From assembly GCA_910592005.1 (NCBI GenBank), contig CAJVPP010003122.1, positions 1-12,540 on the forward strand: a stretch of DNA of 12,540 nucleotides, written 5' to 3'. The notes beneath the pieces are model-generated. The model made no database searches. It saw only the letters and a list, made by a program, of their open reading frames with translations, and was not told where the DNA came from. Position 1 is the stretch's first letter, and each line of letters begins with the position of its first letter. This document shows, piece after piece, positions 1 through 9,066 of this stretch. Position numbers and translations under genes: made by a program. This DNA comes from Funneliformis mosseae (lineage: Eukaryota > Glomeromycota > Glomeromycetes > Glomerales > Glomeraceae).

Positions 1-1
1 C

Positions 2-76
2 GAAAATTTGGTTGATAGTATGCCGCAGCGAATTCGGGCTGTGATTGAAGCAAATTGAGGTCCGACCAAGTACTAA
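2..76 (+). pseudogene. Tc1/mariner transposase, C-terminal fragment
   Basis: Translation gives ENLVDSMPQRIRAVIEAN, a stop (tga, 56-58), then GPTKY and a second stop (taa, 74-76). Tc1-family transposases commonly end with a SMPRRI-AVI-A-GGPTKY type tail, so the first stop sits where a glycine codon is expected (gga to tga is one change). The protein would be only six residues short, and the catalytic domain lies upstream and out of sight. The element could be dead for other reasons or still functional. The match to the family tail is recognised from memory of the family, not from a search. Confidence 0.75.
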
Positions 77-179
77 TCATTTATTACTAAATGTGTAGCA
101 TTTCGTACTTTAATAAATATATTAATAAACATTTTTTAATAAAATTTAAAAATTCTAAGTTTTATATTGAGCCAAAAAA

Positions 180-206
180 TGTCCGGAGACTTTTGGCGGG
201 GGTCTG
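180..206. repeat. Probable terminal inverted repeat of the Tc1 element
   Basis: This is a GC-rich 27-base block in very AT-rich surroundings, ending ggtctg just before a TA dinucleotide. Only one arm is in the window, so the inverted-repeat status is inferred from its position downstream of the transposase tail and its resemblance to Tc1-type ends. Confidence 0.5.
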
Positions 207-208
207 TA

Positions 209-996
209 GAACTGAAAAATTGGAAAGATTTTTTTTTAATGTAATTGAAATTAAAGAAATGAAATAAGTTTTATTAAAAATATTATTTATTTGTTGCGCC
301 ATGATTATTTAATTAATAATAATAAAAAACTTTTTATGGTTTATACATAAATCGGTCGATAAATTTTATGGTTTAACGCTCGTTCTTTAGTTGATAAATA
401 AGTGTAGCAATTGTCGGAGATAGTTTTTGATTATTTGATGTCATGAATTCATTCTATTTTCACAAATAACTATTAAATCGCCAATATACTTATAATCTAT
501 AACTTGGGATTAGTTTGAAAATGCTGCGGCTTTTTAATTAGTTCTAGTCGTTAAAACGGTTATTTGTTGAAAAAAAAAATTTCTCAAATGAAACTAATGA
601 AAGTTCAATTTAATTATAATAACTTTTTAAAAATAAGAAATTCTAAAAATAATACATTATTTGCATGTATACGTCTTAACAAAATTCTAATTATAAATTT
701 AAAATATGTATATACACAAAACTTTTTTATTACTGTAAAAAGAAAAAAATTAAGAAGCAACGATATGCAACAAGTACCGAGGACAAGTGACCAAATTGAA
801 AAATTTTAAAACATATCTGATTCAGAAGATTTATTACTTAAAAAAACCATATGTATGTCGAATGTGGATTTGATTAACGTTACATGATTTAGCCAAGTGC
901 AGAAATGGAAGTTTCCAATCAAATTGTGGAAGCATAAAACGCCCATTTCTTTTTAATTTTTTTTCCATTTTGCTGTATACTAATTTAAAAATAAAA
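209..996. other. Intergenic, no supportable gene
   Basis: This is extremely AT-rich DNA between the transposon end and the kinase gene. The only ORF (ATG at 588, stop near 809) is lysine/asparagine/isoleucine-rich with no domain signature, as expected by chance at this composition. The last part presumably holds the kinase promoter and 5' leader, including the pyrimidine-rich stretch around 948-970, but I see no defined motif. Confidence 0.5.
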
Positions 997-2887
997 ATGC
1001 AAGTTTCAAATAATTCAAATGAGAGTATTAATTGGATTGAAGAATCTATTTCAAGAAAAACATTTAAATACTACGAATTCGAACAATTTAGCAATGTTAA
1101 AGAGATTGGTGCTGGTAGTTTTGGAACAGTCTATCGTGCAAATTGGAAAAATTCAGGGCAAGTTCTCGCGATAAAATCGTTTCATAACTATAGTAATGCC
1201 GAGCTAATTCGAGAGGTAATTGCAAAATTTAATATGTATTTCGTTCTATATAGTAAAACATCATTTGCAGATAAAGCTAAAATTTATATTTAGCTTGAAC
1301 ATCAACGGGATTGTTGATTTTCATTGCAATATCATCCGCTTTTATGGAATTACAATTTCAAATCAAGGTATAAATCCTTCAATATATGATGTTTTTAAAT
1401 TTTATTTATTAAAAAAAAAATATTTAAAAAAAAAATATTAGGAAGTCAAGATTGTCAATTGAAAAAATATTGTTTAGTAATGGAATATGCTAATGACGGT
1501 GCACTTAAAAATTATTTGAAGGAAAATATTAAGCTTACTTGGGAGGATAAATACAAATTGTCATTGCAGTTGGCTAGTGCCGTATGTTGTTTACATGAAG
1601 AAGAAATTGTACATCGCGATTTGGTAATCTTACATAATAAATATTTTATTCTGAATATTGATTGTTGTTTAAAAATTAACGTTTAACTTTTATATATAGC
1701 ATTCCGGCAACGTATTAATTCATCAAGGCGTTATTAAACTATCTGACTTTGGATCTTCGAAAAGTATAGAAACAGCAACTAATTCGTCAAAACTTTATGG
1801 AGTGTTGCCTTATATTGATCCAAAATTGTTTAATAGAAAAGATGTCGATACATCGCTAAAATATACAATAAATGAAAAGAGTGACGTTTATAGTGTTGGC
1901 GTGCTATTATGGGAGATATCAAGTGGGCATCCTCCTTTTGAAAATGAACCTTACAACATTAATTTAGCTTTAGAAATTTTAAAAGGACGTAGAGAAAAGC
2001 CCATTCTTGGTACACCTGAAGATTATGTAACAATTTATTCTGGTGAATATTTTATAAATTTGTTATTTATTTCAAATTAAAACATTAATTAAATCATTAT
2101 ATTTTATATTTTAGAATGCTGGGTTTATGAACCAGATAATCGTCCATCAATATTTCAAGTATTTGATAGATTAAATGCAATGATTCCAAAAACAAACTTG
2201 ATTGGAAATGATCAAATGAATAATAATGAATCAAATAATCAATTATTAGAACAAAAACGATTAAATAATGTTTCTATTAGTTCTGATAACTCATCTGATG
2301 GAGAATTATCTCAAATGATTAAAAATTTTGATCATGTTGATTTATCAATTAATTCTGGAATTATTCATCAGTCTGATTGGATGAAAATAGATATATTAGA
2401 ATCAAATCATGAATTATCAGAAGATGTTTCTGATATTATTGATCACATTAAAATATTAAAATCAAATGATGAAATATTAGCTTATGCTAGTATACTTCGT
2501 CTTTCACTAAGAGTTCGAACATTTGTTAAGTGGGAACATACATCTTGCAAAATTCTTCTTTCATTTTTGATCGAACGAAAACAAGATGTAAAACAATTAT
2601 CACGTCGGGGGAGAAATGTAGCTAGACTAAGAGCAAAGCTTTGGATAGACGCATCAATTATGCTTTTTATTAATCATTATAAATATACTGATGAACAATG
2701 CGCAACAAAATGGAGAAATATGAAAGTTCGTTATATGGTAAACATTATTTATTATCTATTTAATTATTTATTTATCTATTTATTTATTTATTAAAGTAAC
2801 ATAAATTTTATTCAGAGTGATTTAAATTACATATTTAGGTCTGAAATGGAAGAAATATTTGGCTCTCAAAGAGTTCATACGTGTTAA
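997..2887 (+). CDS. Protein kinase fused to a C-terminal trihelix/Myb-like domain, six exons, one probable frameshift in exon 2
   Basis: This is a tyrosine-kinase-like/Ser-Thr kinase of the type hugely expanded in Rhizophagus. Exons: 997-1215, 1271-1367 (or from 1294), 1442-1623, 1700-2042, 2115-2737, 2816-2887; all introns are GT-AG and their phases agree. I start at the ATG at 997 because the upstream frame has only a TTG. In the 511-residue model the landmarks are: glycine loop GAGSFGTV (38-45), AIK lysine 60, alpha-C glutamate 73 at the end of exon 1, HRDL (163-166) with HSGN, DFG (182-184), then PYIDP and SDVYSVGVLLWEISSG, ending at DRLNAMI (about 304). After an Asn/Ser-rich acidic linker, residues about 418-511 carry spaced Trp residues (KWEH, KLW, then EQCATKWRNMKVRY) as in trihelix/Myb-SANT-like DNA-binding domains. 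The family-typical exon 2 would start at 1294 but carries an extra T at 1311-1312. The CAG acceptor ending at 1270 restores the frame with about eight extra residues. Kinase identity is firm; the trihelix call is moderate. Confidence 0.88.
2525..2887 (+). other. Trihelix / Myb-SANT-like domain region of the kinase gene
   Basis: The end of exon 5 and all of exon 6 encode a helical, basic segment with the trihelix/MADF-like spacing: KWEHTSCKILLSFL, then a basic stretch SRRGRNVARLRAKLW, then YTDEQCATKWRNMKVRYM. Exon 6 (phase 0) adds SEMEEIFG before the stop. The aromatic positions and the QC..KW.N...Y pattern are what I rely on. No stop or splice site separates it from the kinase catalytic domain, because both share exon 5. 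Alternatively it may be a lineage-specific helical tail without DNA-binding function. Confidence 0.55.
2745..2792. repeat. Imperfect TTTA/TATT microsatellite in kinase intron 5
   Basis: Repeated ttta/tcta units fill most of the fifth kinase intron just 3' of its donor (GT at 2738). It is low-complexity DNA and probably polymorphic in length; no function is implied. Confidence 0.75.
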
Positions 2888-4575
2888 TAAATCCGAGGTA
2901 CAACAGAATTAGTATATTTAACTTATTTCTTTAAAATGATGGTAAGTAACTTAACCATTATAATTTGACTCATGAGAGTTTGATTAAGATTAATTTCGGG
3001 TTTAGGTTGGGAATGAATTATTAATAATTTTATGTTTTAATTTTTATAAATAAAGTTAATATTGCAGATGATTAAAATTAACTTCATGATAAAGTTCATT
3101 TGTTTAAACCAATTATAAAATATTAATCAAATCCAAGAAATTTCCTGTTTGCTTCAAATTCCTACGTATATACGTTTCAAGCATAGCATATAAACACAAA
3201 GTATACCGAAATAAAACTTCATCACAATCTCAAATGATTAATTTTGTTGTGAAATTAACGAAAGAAAATTTCATTGGATGGTGAATTAGAGGTTGGGAAC
3301 CGGTTTTCCATATATTTTATTTGTATCATATAATACAAGTTTAAGAAAAAATTTTTTTTTAAAAAAAAATCACCTGACAAATTTTTTCGAAGAACATAGT
3401 GTAAAAACGATATTTGAAAAATGAAATATGATAGTAATTGATTTAAAAATTCTATGCGTGGTATGGTGTAAATTAATTAATAAGGTTCCTAAATTGGATG
3501 TCTATTTGGCAGTTTTGGTTTTCATTGCTCACGTTTTCAATCAATTTTGGTCAAAATATAGACACAAGCAAATTTTACAGTAAGGTTTTCGAGATACTTA
3601 ATTAATGGTTGATTACAATGTATACATGCAAAAAATTTTTCCAAGTGAAATATGTGATAACTATCACTATATGAGACAGTCGGGTAGTCGAGTGATTGGA
3701 AAAATACATATACAGTATATAAGTAAGAATTAAATAAGAATATAATTAAATTAATAGTTATTCAGCACTTACCGAATATATTTTGTTGTCCTAAATTTGG
3801 TTTACCGATTAGTGCATAATTTTTAAAAAAAATTATTATAAAGTTAATTTGTTGTATTTTATTCGGTGTCAATATATTCACTCTAATTGAAATTACAATT
3901 GGGTATAAAGGTTCTGTTTTGACTTTTATCAAAATGAGAAATTTTATTTTAAGACACTTTTTTCCAACAAAGATTTAACCGGCTAACAGAACTTGGTAAA
4001 AATTTTTAATGCTTGGTTTTAATGACCTTTCCAGTTTAAAGAGATGAAAGGCCAGTCTTTTTGGACCAGACTTGGACGATCCACAGATGATTCTTTTAAA
4101 AAATCTTTTTTTTATAAATAAAAAAATATACATTTCTTAAAAATTACAGTAAAAAAGATTAAAATATTTTGTTTATATAAATAAAAGAATTTAAATTTGC
4201 ATTGTAACAGGAGGACAAATTATTTGATGTCTGAGCATCTGAGGCACAACATTATTTAGATCGTTTTGTTACGAAATATTAATATCCTTCATGTACTGTA
4301 TGTAGATCTTGATTCATGCTTTTGCTTTTATCCGACGTTATAGAAGTTTAGATAAATTTTATAAAGATATCCGAGATCTTATTGCAAGTGTCATATCAAT
4401 AGCAAATTTTAATGCTGTTGTGAAATAACTTTCCAATAGTTAATCTGAATCTGCACGTATGTGAAATAACGATTATTATAGAAACAAGAACTGACTGCAA
4501 TTCACTTATTTGTTATCAATACTTGGAACCTAGATATAATATTGTAGTAGATTTAAAAGGATAAGTGTTTTAAAT
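2888..4575. other. Intergenic, nothing recognised
   Basis: About 1.7 kb of AT-rich DNA downstream of the kinase. I found no ORF with domain character on either strand, no tRNA-like fold and no transposon end. An intron-like pair (donor gtaagt starting at 2941, acceptor ttgcag ending near 3067) lies shortly after the kinase stop and could belong to a spliced 3' UTR, but this rests on two short motifs only. Confidence 0.45.
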
Positions 4576-5111
4576 ATGCAAAAACCGACTCCTGATCAAT
4601 ATAGTATTTTAACATTGGATACTTGTAAGTTGCTTTTACGGATTATCAAATTTTCATGTTTCAAATAAATTTTTGAACTTAAATTATTTATTTTTCGTTT
4701 TCTTTTTTTTTTGATTATCGAAAATTATTATATTCATTTTTTTTTATTAAAAAAAAAAAAAAAAAAGTAAGAAATGTATGGTAACGACACATGGTATTAA
4801 GGTCGTAAACTTATAATAATACCAAGCTTGATCTTGAGTTCTCAACGCTACAATTTCATCATTTAACTTACTTACTTATCAGCAATATTGGATAAGGTAA
4901 ATCACCATGATGAATATATATATTATTTCCAAGTAAGTTTTTTTTGATTTTGTCCAATTTATAAACATTTATAGTTACCTACAGCGAGGTAAACGATATC
5001 ACCAGATATATACAATGTAGTCATAATATTTTCTAATACATATTTTTTTACTAATATGTCAATTATTTGAAAAGGTTGCACCACTCGCACCATTCGAGAA
5101 GTAAAATTTGA
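4576..5111 (+). other. Doubtful small multi-exon gene (micro-exon candidate)
   Basis: An ATG at 4576 opens MQKPTPDQYSILTLDT, followed by a consensus donor gtaagt at 4625. Downstream are two 14-nt blocks, each flanked by good signals: 4883-4896 (after ttatcag, before gtaaat) and 4975-4988 (after ttatag, before gtaaac). A final block begins at 5075. Joining all four keeps phases compatible (1, 0, 2) and gives a peptide of about 37 residues ending at 5111. A competing reading of the last two blocks gives TYSEVAPLAPFEK and a stop at 5104, but I could not connect that frame upstream. I recognise no family. The first intron would contain an 18-base A run. It could well be chance. Confidence 0.15.
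4749..4766. repeat. Poly(A) tract, 18 bases
   Basis: An uninterrupted run of 18 A in intergenic DNA, preceded by T-rich sequence. Similar runs occur at 5171-5183 (13 A), 6053-6073 (21 A, inside hydrolase intron 2) and 8626-8642 (17 A, just upstream of the BTB-TLDc start). No target-site duplication is evident, so I do not read it as a retroposon tail. Confidence 0.9.
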
Positions 5112-5291
5112 TCTTATTCTTTTTAATAACTTTTTATTTAAATAAAATTAATGGTCATTCATTTTTATTTAAAAAAAAAAAAAGGTTAAATTGACTTCCA
5201 ATAGCGTCAAACTACCCGATTTATTTTATTTTATTTTATTTTTTAAAAAAAGTAATTATAAACAAACATTTGTAAAACTAACATTTGTAAA

Positions 5292-6396
5292 TTACTCATT
5301 GTTTACAACATTTTCTTGGATTCTATTAAAAATAACATTGGCAGAATCCTCCCATGTAAGATCCAACATAATATTGTGAGCAGCACCTCCAATTATATCA
5401 TATTCGACATCATAAGCCTCAGCAGTTTCTTTTATCACTTTCAAATCAAATATTATATCTTCTTTGGCACCAATCACAATTATAGGACATTCAATTTTCG
5501 TAGGGTCAACAAATGACTTATGAATTTGAAACAATGCAGTGATAGAACTTACCTTATCAAGCTTTGGATGAATATCTTTAGCCATAGAATCAGGAAATGC
5601 TTTAGAAAAGGTGGCTCTCTTCATTAATTCAGGAGTTTCAATTGTTGCATACGGATTTAATGTGATTAATGATTTAAGGACAGCTAGAATTGGCATCTTT
5701 GAAAATAATTTACGAATGTATTTGACGATTCCTCTTTTGTAGTTGTACGGTGATGTTGCTGCAAATAAAACGCCAGCAGCCACTTTCTGATGATTATTTT
5801 GAAGATAATATTGAAGAATTCCACCTCCAAATGAATGACTAGTAAGTAGTAAAGTGAAAAATAAATCAAACATCAGGTTTAAAATATAATTGATATATTT
5901 AATAAATGATAATTGATAATCACCCAACGAGAATGGGTTTATCTCCGGTCCTAGCAATTATTGCATCAGTTACGGCTGATACATCAATTGTAATATCATT
6001 TATCTTTTTTTGGTGTTTTGGTACTTTGTCCATATCCTCGAAAGCTAAGGTTAAAAAAAAAAAAAAAAAAAAATTACATTTTAATAAATTTAAGATACCA
6101 AACAACACTTTGTTTCGTTACCTCATAGCGTAACAATCATGTCCTTGATTCGAGAACCAGCGACAAAAATTATCCCAAGCCCAAGCCGAATTAGTTAATC
6201 CATGTATGAATAGAATTGGTGGATAATTCTATAATAAGATTAATCATTGCAATCTTTTTGTATTAGAAATTAAAACTTTTTAAACGCTTACCGAAATTAT
6301 CTTAATGGTAGGATAATGTAAGACTTCAATTTTAATACTTTCACAGGAAAAAACGAAAAAGGTATCTTTATCTGTATAATTTTGTCTTGATGTCAT
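5292..6396 (-). CDS. Alpha/beta-hydrolase, four exons, one-base frameshift in exon 3
   Basis: A serine hydrolase of the alpha/beta-hydrolase fold; the substrate cannot be told from sequence. Exons (minus strand): 6396-6292, 6228-6122, 6044-5924, 5838-5292; introns of 63, 77 and 85 nt, all GT-AG. The start is the ATG at 6396, the first in frame with exon 1. Landmarks in the corrected 292-residue numbering: oxyanion HG in FIHGLTNSAW (44-45), nucleophile elbow GHSFGGG with Ser 113 split across the exon 3/4 junction, acid Asp 238 in GAKEDII, and His 265 in GGAAHNIML. That is a full catalytic triad at a normal family length. Exon 3 is 121 nt where phase requires 120. The frame changes from TKTPKK to INDITIDVSAV across a T7 run (6005-6011; A7 on the coding strand), implying one extra base. 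No signal peptide or membrane segment is seen. The 21-base A tract at 6053-6073 is the polypyrimidine tract of intron 2 on the coding strand. Confidence 0.87.
6053..6073. repeat. Poly(A) tract, 21 bases, in hydrolase intron 2
   Basis: A run of 21 A on the + strand. On the coding (minus) strand it is a T tract immediately before AACCTTAG, the 3' acceptor of intron 2, so it acts as an oversized polypyrimidine tract. Confidence 0.9.
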
Positions 6397-7147
6397 TTAA
6401 AAAACGAATGTAAATATTGATAGAATTAGTTTTATCCGAAGCAGAAATAATCTTATTTTATAGCTTTTTTAGATCGACACCTTAGAAAAGAAGTCATTTA
6501 CTATATTTGGATGATTTACATTGCCATAAACGAAATTTCCCGCTTTTTTTTTTAAACCAGTTATTAACAAGTTGTTGAGCAAGTTTTCGTTCGATACTGA
6601 AATAGTTAATGTTTCATATTCGGAATTTTTTTTTTAAAGGTTCAGATTTAAAACATATTGTTGAATAAGATATGCCTTTTTCTAGTATTTAATCATATAA
6701 ATTGCCAATTTTTTCATTGTGAATAATTGACCACAAAAATCAACCATTTTATTCTATAATTGCATAGCGCTTAAAGATTAAAGAGAAACTTTAAAAGGCA
6801 TTAATTAAATTATCTAAACTTTCAAATTTACGAGTTGAGTCACATAAGTTAATACTTGAACACCAGGATAAATTAACGATGACGCAATTCACATAACGAG
6901 ACTAATTAAACTAGTCAATCAATCCATAACTTCAGCATTGTCTGTCAATCGATAATATTTCTTCACCAATCAACTTCATGTAAAGACGGACCTAGACGCG
7001 CAGTCAATTCCGCAATTGCGGTAAATCACGAAATGGATAATTAAAAAGATATAATTACTAATTCGGAAATTAATAAATTTAGAAATCACGAACTTTCAAA
7101 ACTTTAAATTACATTAACCAAATAAAATAATATACATCAAAATGTAT
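6397..7147. other. Intergenic, upstream of the hydrolase
   Basis: AT-rich DNA between the 5' end of the hydrolase and the 3' end of the BTB-TLDc gene, both on the minus strand. It should hold the hydrolase promoter and the BTB-TLDc terminator/polyadenylation region. No motif stands out apart from a 12-base perfect palindrome at 7010-7021. No coding potential recognised. Confidence 0.5.
7010..7021. repeat. Perfect 12-bp palindrome CCGCAATTGCGG
   Basis: A perfect inverted repeat without spacer, in a locally GC-richer patch. It could be a dimeric protein-binding site, but there is only one copy and it lies about 600 bp from the hydrolase start, so this is weak. Confidence 0.4.
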
Positions 7148-8590
7148 CTATCTTTTACTAACTTGGAATACCTCATAATCATCAACTTTAAAAGATTTTG
7201 GTATATCAATTTGAGAATAAGTATGTGGATAAGCACAACCAGAAATATTATTACAATAAATATCATGACCTCCACCAAACGTTGGACCGTACGATGGTCT
7301 ACAACGTATAGCGAAACCTTGATGACCCGTAATGTATCCTACTTTTGCAGCTTGAAGGTTTGTACTATTTACGAATGAGAATATAAAACTATCCTCAGTT
7401 GATTTATAACCACATCCGTTCCAATCAATTGGGTTATATCCTCCTATGATTTGTTCCGTTCCGTTAATTTTTATTATAACGATAGTAGCCCCTTTGTTAT
7501 CACATTGTTGATGAAATGCTGCAGGAGTTCTACTATCCCTACTGGCACGATAAAGTAAATTATAAACATAAGGTTTCTTGATAACATTGTTTTCTTTCTT
7601 ATCGATCCAACCGGAAAAATATAGCAAAATACTGAGAATTAACTAGGATTGAGATTGAATCACGTTTTGACTGTCTAGGTGCTTGTTTATCAATATTAAA
7701 TTTCTTGTCTGGTGCCAAAAAATATGCTAAGAGGTTAACCACCAAATCCTTCGATAGTAAGTCTTTATAAGGAAGCACTTTTTCAAGAAAATCTTCTGAA
7801 GATATATGATGAAATCTAATTAAAGGGATAAATCTATGAAGAGTTCTTTCCATAACTGTAATTTCTTCGTTACTACATTTTTTGACGTCTTTAGGAAAAG
7901 ATGGATTCTGAGCAAAACCCCAATTAATCAAACTATCCCAAATCTCAATTTCATCTAAACGCAAATCATCCCGTTTTAAAATGAATTCTAATAAAGGTGC
8001 TTTTAAACTGAAAAATATATCAGAATTAAAAAGCTCTTGTGGTTCTTCACAAATTTTTTCCAGATAAAAATCCCGTAATTTGGTAAAAGACTCGTGTTGA
8101 TAAATTGTTTCAAGAATTCCTATAGAATCTTTTTGTAAAAACTCATGATGGTCTTTGATTAAATAATCTTCAACTCTGAGAACTAAAGATTGGAGATTTA
8201 GTGCACCTGCTGCGTTTAAGAGCTTCAATAATTCAGTTTCTTCTAATTGTGTCATGTCGACCTTTCCGCAATAAATAAATCTGAAGTTCAAAGAGATATT
8301 AGTATCTTAGTTAATATTATTGTCATAGTTGTCTTATATACTATTTACTTATTACCTTAAGATAATTTTAAAAATATGTGGAGGAATGTTGGGCATTTTT
8401 AAAATAAATTTCCCTTCCTTCCTCTCAACATTTTCTTTAGTTAATTCATCATAAAAATATTGCGACCTAAAACATGTAATTCTTTAACGTTCTCATTTTC
8501 ACCGGCATAAACAATGACATCATAACTTTTGTCATTTTCAAATAACCTTTCATAATCATTAGCAACTTCCTGGAAACATTCTGAAGTCAT
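7148..8590 (-). pseudogene. BTB-BACK-TLDc protein gene with two frame-breaking lesions
   Basis: A member of the large Rhizophagus BTB/POZ-TLDc family, presumably a Cullin-3-adaptor-like or oxidation-resistance-type protein; the exact role is unknown. Exon 1 runs 8590-8356 and exon 2 8280-7148 (75-nt GT-AG intron, phase 2). Exon 1 starts MTSECFQEVANDYERLFEND and reaches KELHV of the BTB domain. It then jumps frame to RSQYFYDELTKENVERKEGK, missing about seven residues (HSxILxx in the family), i.e. 2 nt present where 21 are expected (8466-8473). Exon 2 gives the BTB end (RFIYCGKVDM), the BACK region (ILETIYQHESF, MERTLHRFIPLIRFHHISSEDF) and the TLDc domain (WIDKKENN, LYRASRDSRT, DNKGATIVIIK, GGYNPIDW, DSFIFSF, VDDYEVFQV). 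Between AIF and SGWID the frame shifts at an A5 run (7615-7619; T5 on the coding strand), one base too many. With both lesions undone the phases close exactly at 461 residues. Either a pseudogene, or a gene with a real deletion plus an assembly error. Confidence 0.88.
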
Positions 8591-9066
8591 TTTTTTACAG
8601 AAATCAAATTGGAAATTGGAAGAACAAAAAAAAAAAAAAAAATTCATTGGCTAAATTTAGAACTGTAGAACATTGCATAACATAATTATAATAATGTAGT
8701 GTTACAGCGAATTTTTCATTAGGCAAATAGAATCGATCACACCACGAAATCTGGATAATGGGCTTACTTAACATATGGACAGGTATTAGCGACACGACAA
8801 AGTTTGAGAACAACGACGTACGTTAAGTTACAAATCGAGATTGATTTAATCCAATACAGCAATGTAAAGTCTTGCTATTGCAATATAGCGTAATAAAATC
8901 GAGCCTAAAACCTGAATTTAACATTGGAAAATACATGACGAAATTTATAATAATTGACTATATCGATTGAATCATTATATCAAAATTTTTAATAAAATAA
9001 TATATATTAATTATTTGTTTACAAAATTGAAATATTTTTAATCTTCGTCAATATTTTTTGTATATC
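8591..9066. other. Upstream region of the BTB-TLDc gene, no gene seen
   Basis: Contains the 17-base A tract at 8626-8642, which on the coding strand is a T run about 35 bases before the start codon, as in many pyrimidine-rich fungal leaders. Short ORFs here have no domain character. The rest (8890-9066) is extremely AT-rich. Confidence 0.45.

Larger units (their letters stand above)
1..208 (+). mobile_element. Tc1/mariner DNA transposon, 3' end only
   Basis: The window opens inside a Tc1/mariner-type element. The first 76 bases read as the C-terminal tail of its transposase. About 100 bases further on lies a GC-richer block, gtccggagacttttggcggg, followed by ggtctg and then TA. The reverse complement starts CAGACC and continues with the CCGCCAAAAG style that I recognise from Tc1-type terminal inverted repeats, and Tc1 elements insert at TA. 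I place the element end at 206 and the flanking TA at 207-208. A slightly later end (near 213, where the reverse complement would begin CAGTTC) is possible. The 5' end and the catalytic DDE domain are outside the window, so completeness cannot be judged. Confidence 0.7.

Noticed and set aside
564..809. ORF of about 80 codons upstream of the kinase
   Set aside because: Lys/Asn/Ile-rich low-complexity translation with no domain and no splice link to the kinase; expected by chance in such AT-rich DNA.
1294..1317. Reading the kinase as plainly intact with exon 2 starting at 1294
   Set aside because: Exon 1 ends in phase 0 and the frame from 1294 hits a stop at tga (1315-1317), so this splice cannot give an intact protein without removing a base.
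5191..5516. Plus-strand ORFs overlapping the hydrolase 3' end
   Set aside because: Antisense to the clearly coding last hydrolase exon; shadows.
7142..7378. Plus-strand ORF over the TLDc domain
   Set aside because: Antisense shadow of the TLDc coding frame.
8604..8813. Minus-strand ORF upstream of the BTB-TLDc start
   Set aside because: Out of frame with the BTB start, no domain, and ends in the translated poly(T) tract (poly-Phe).
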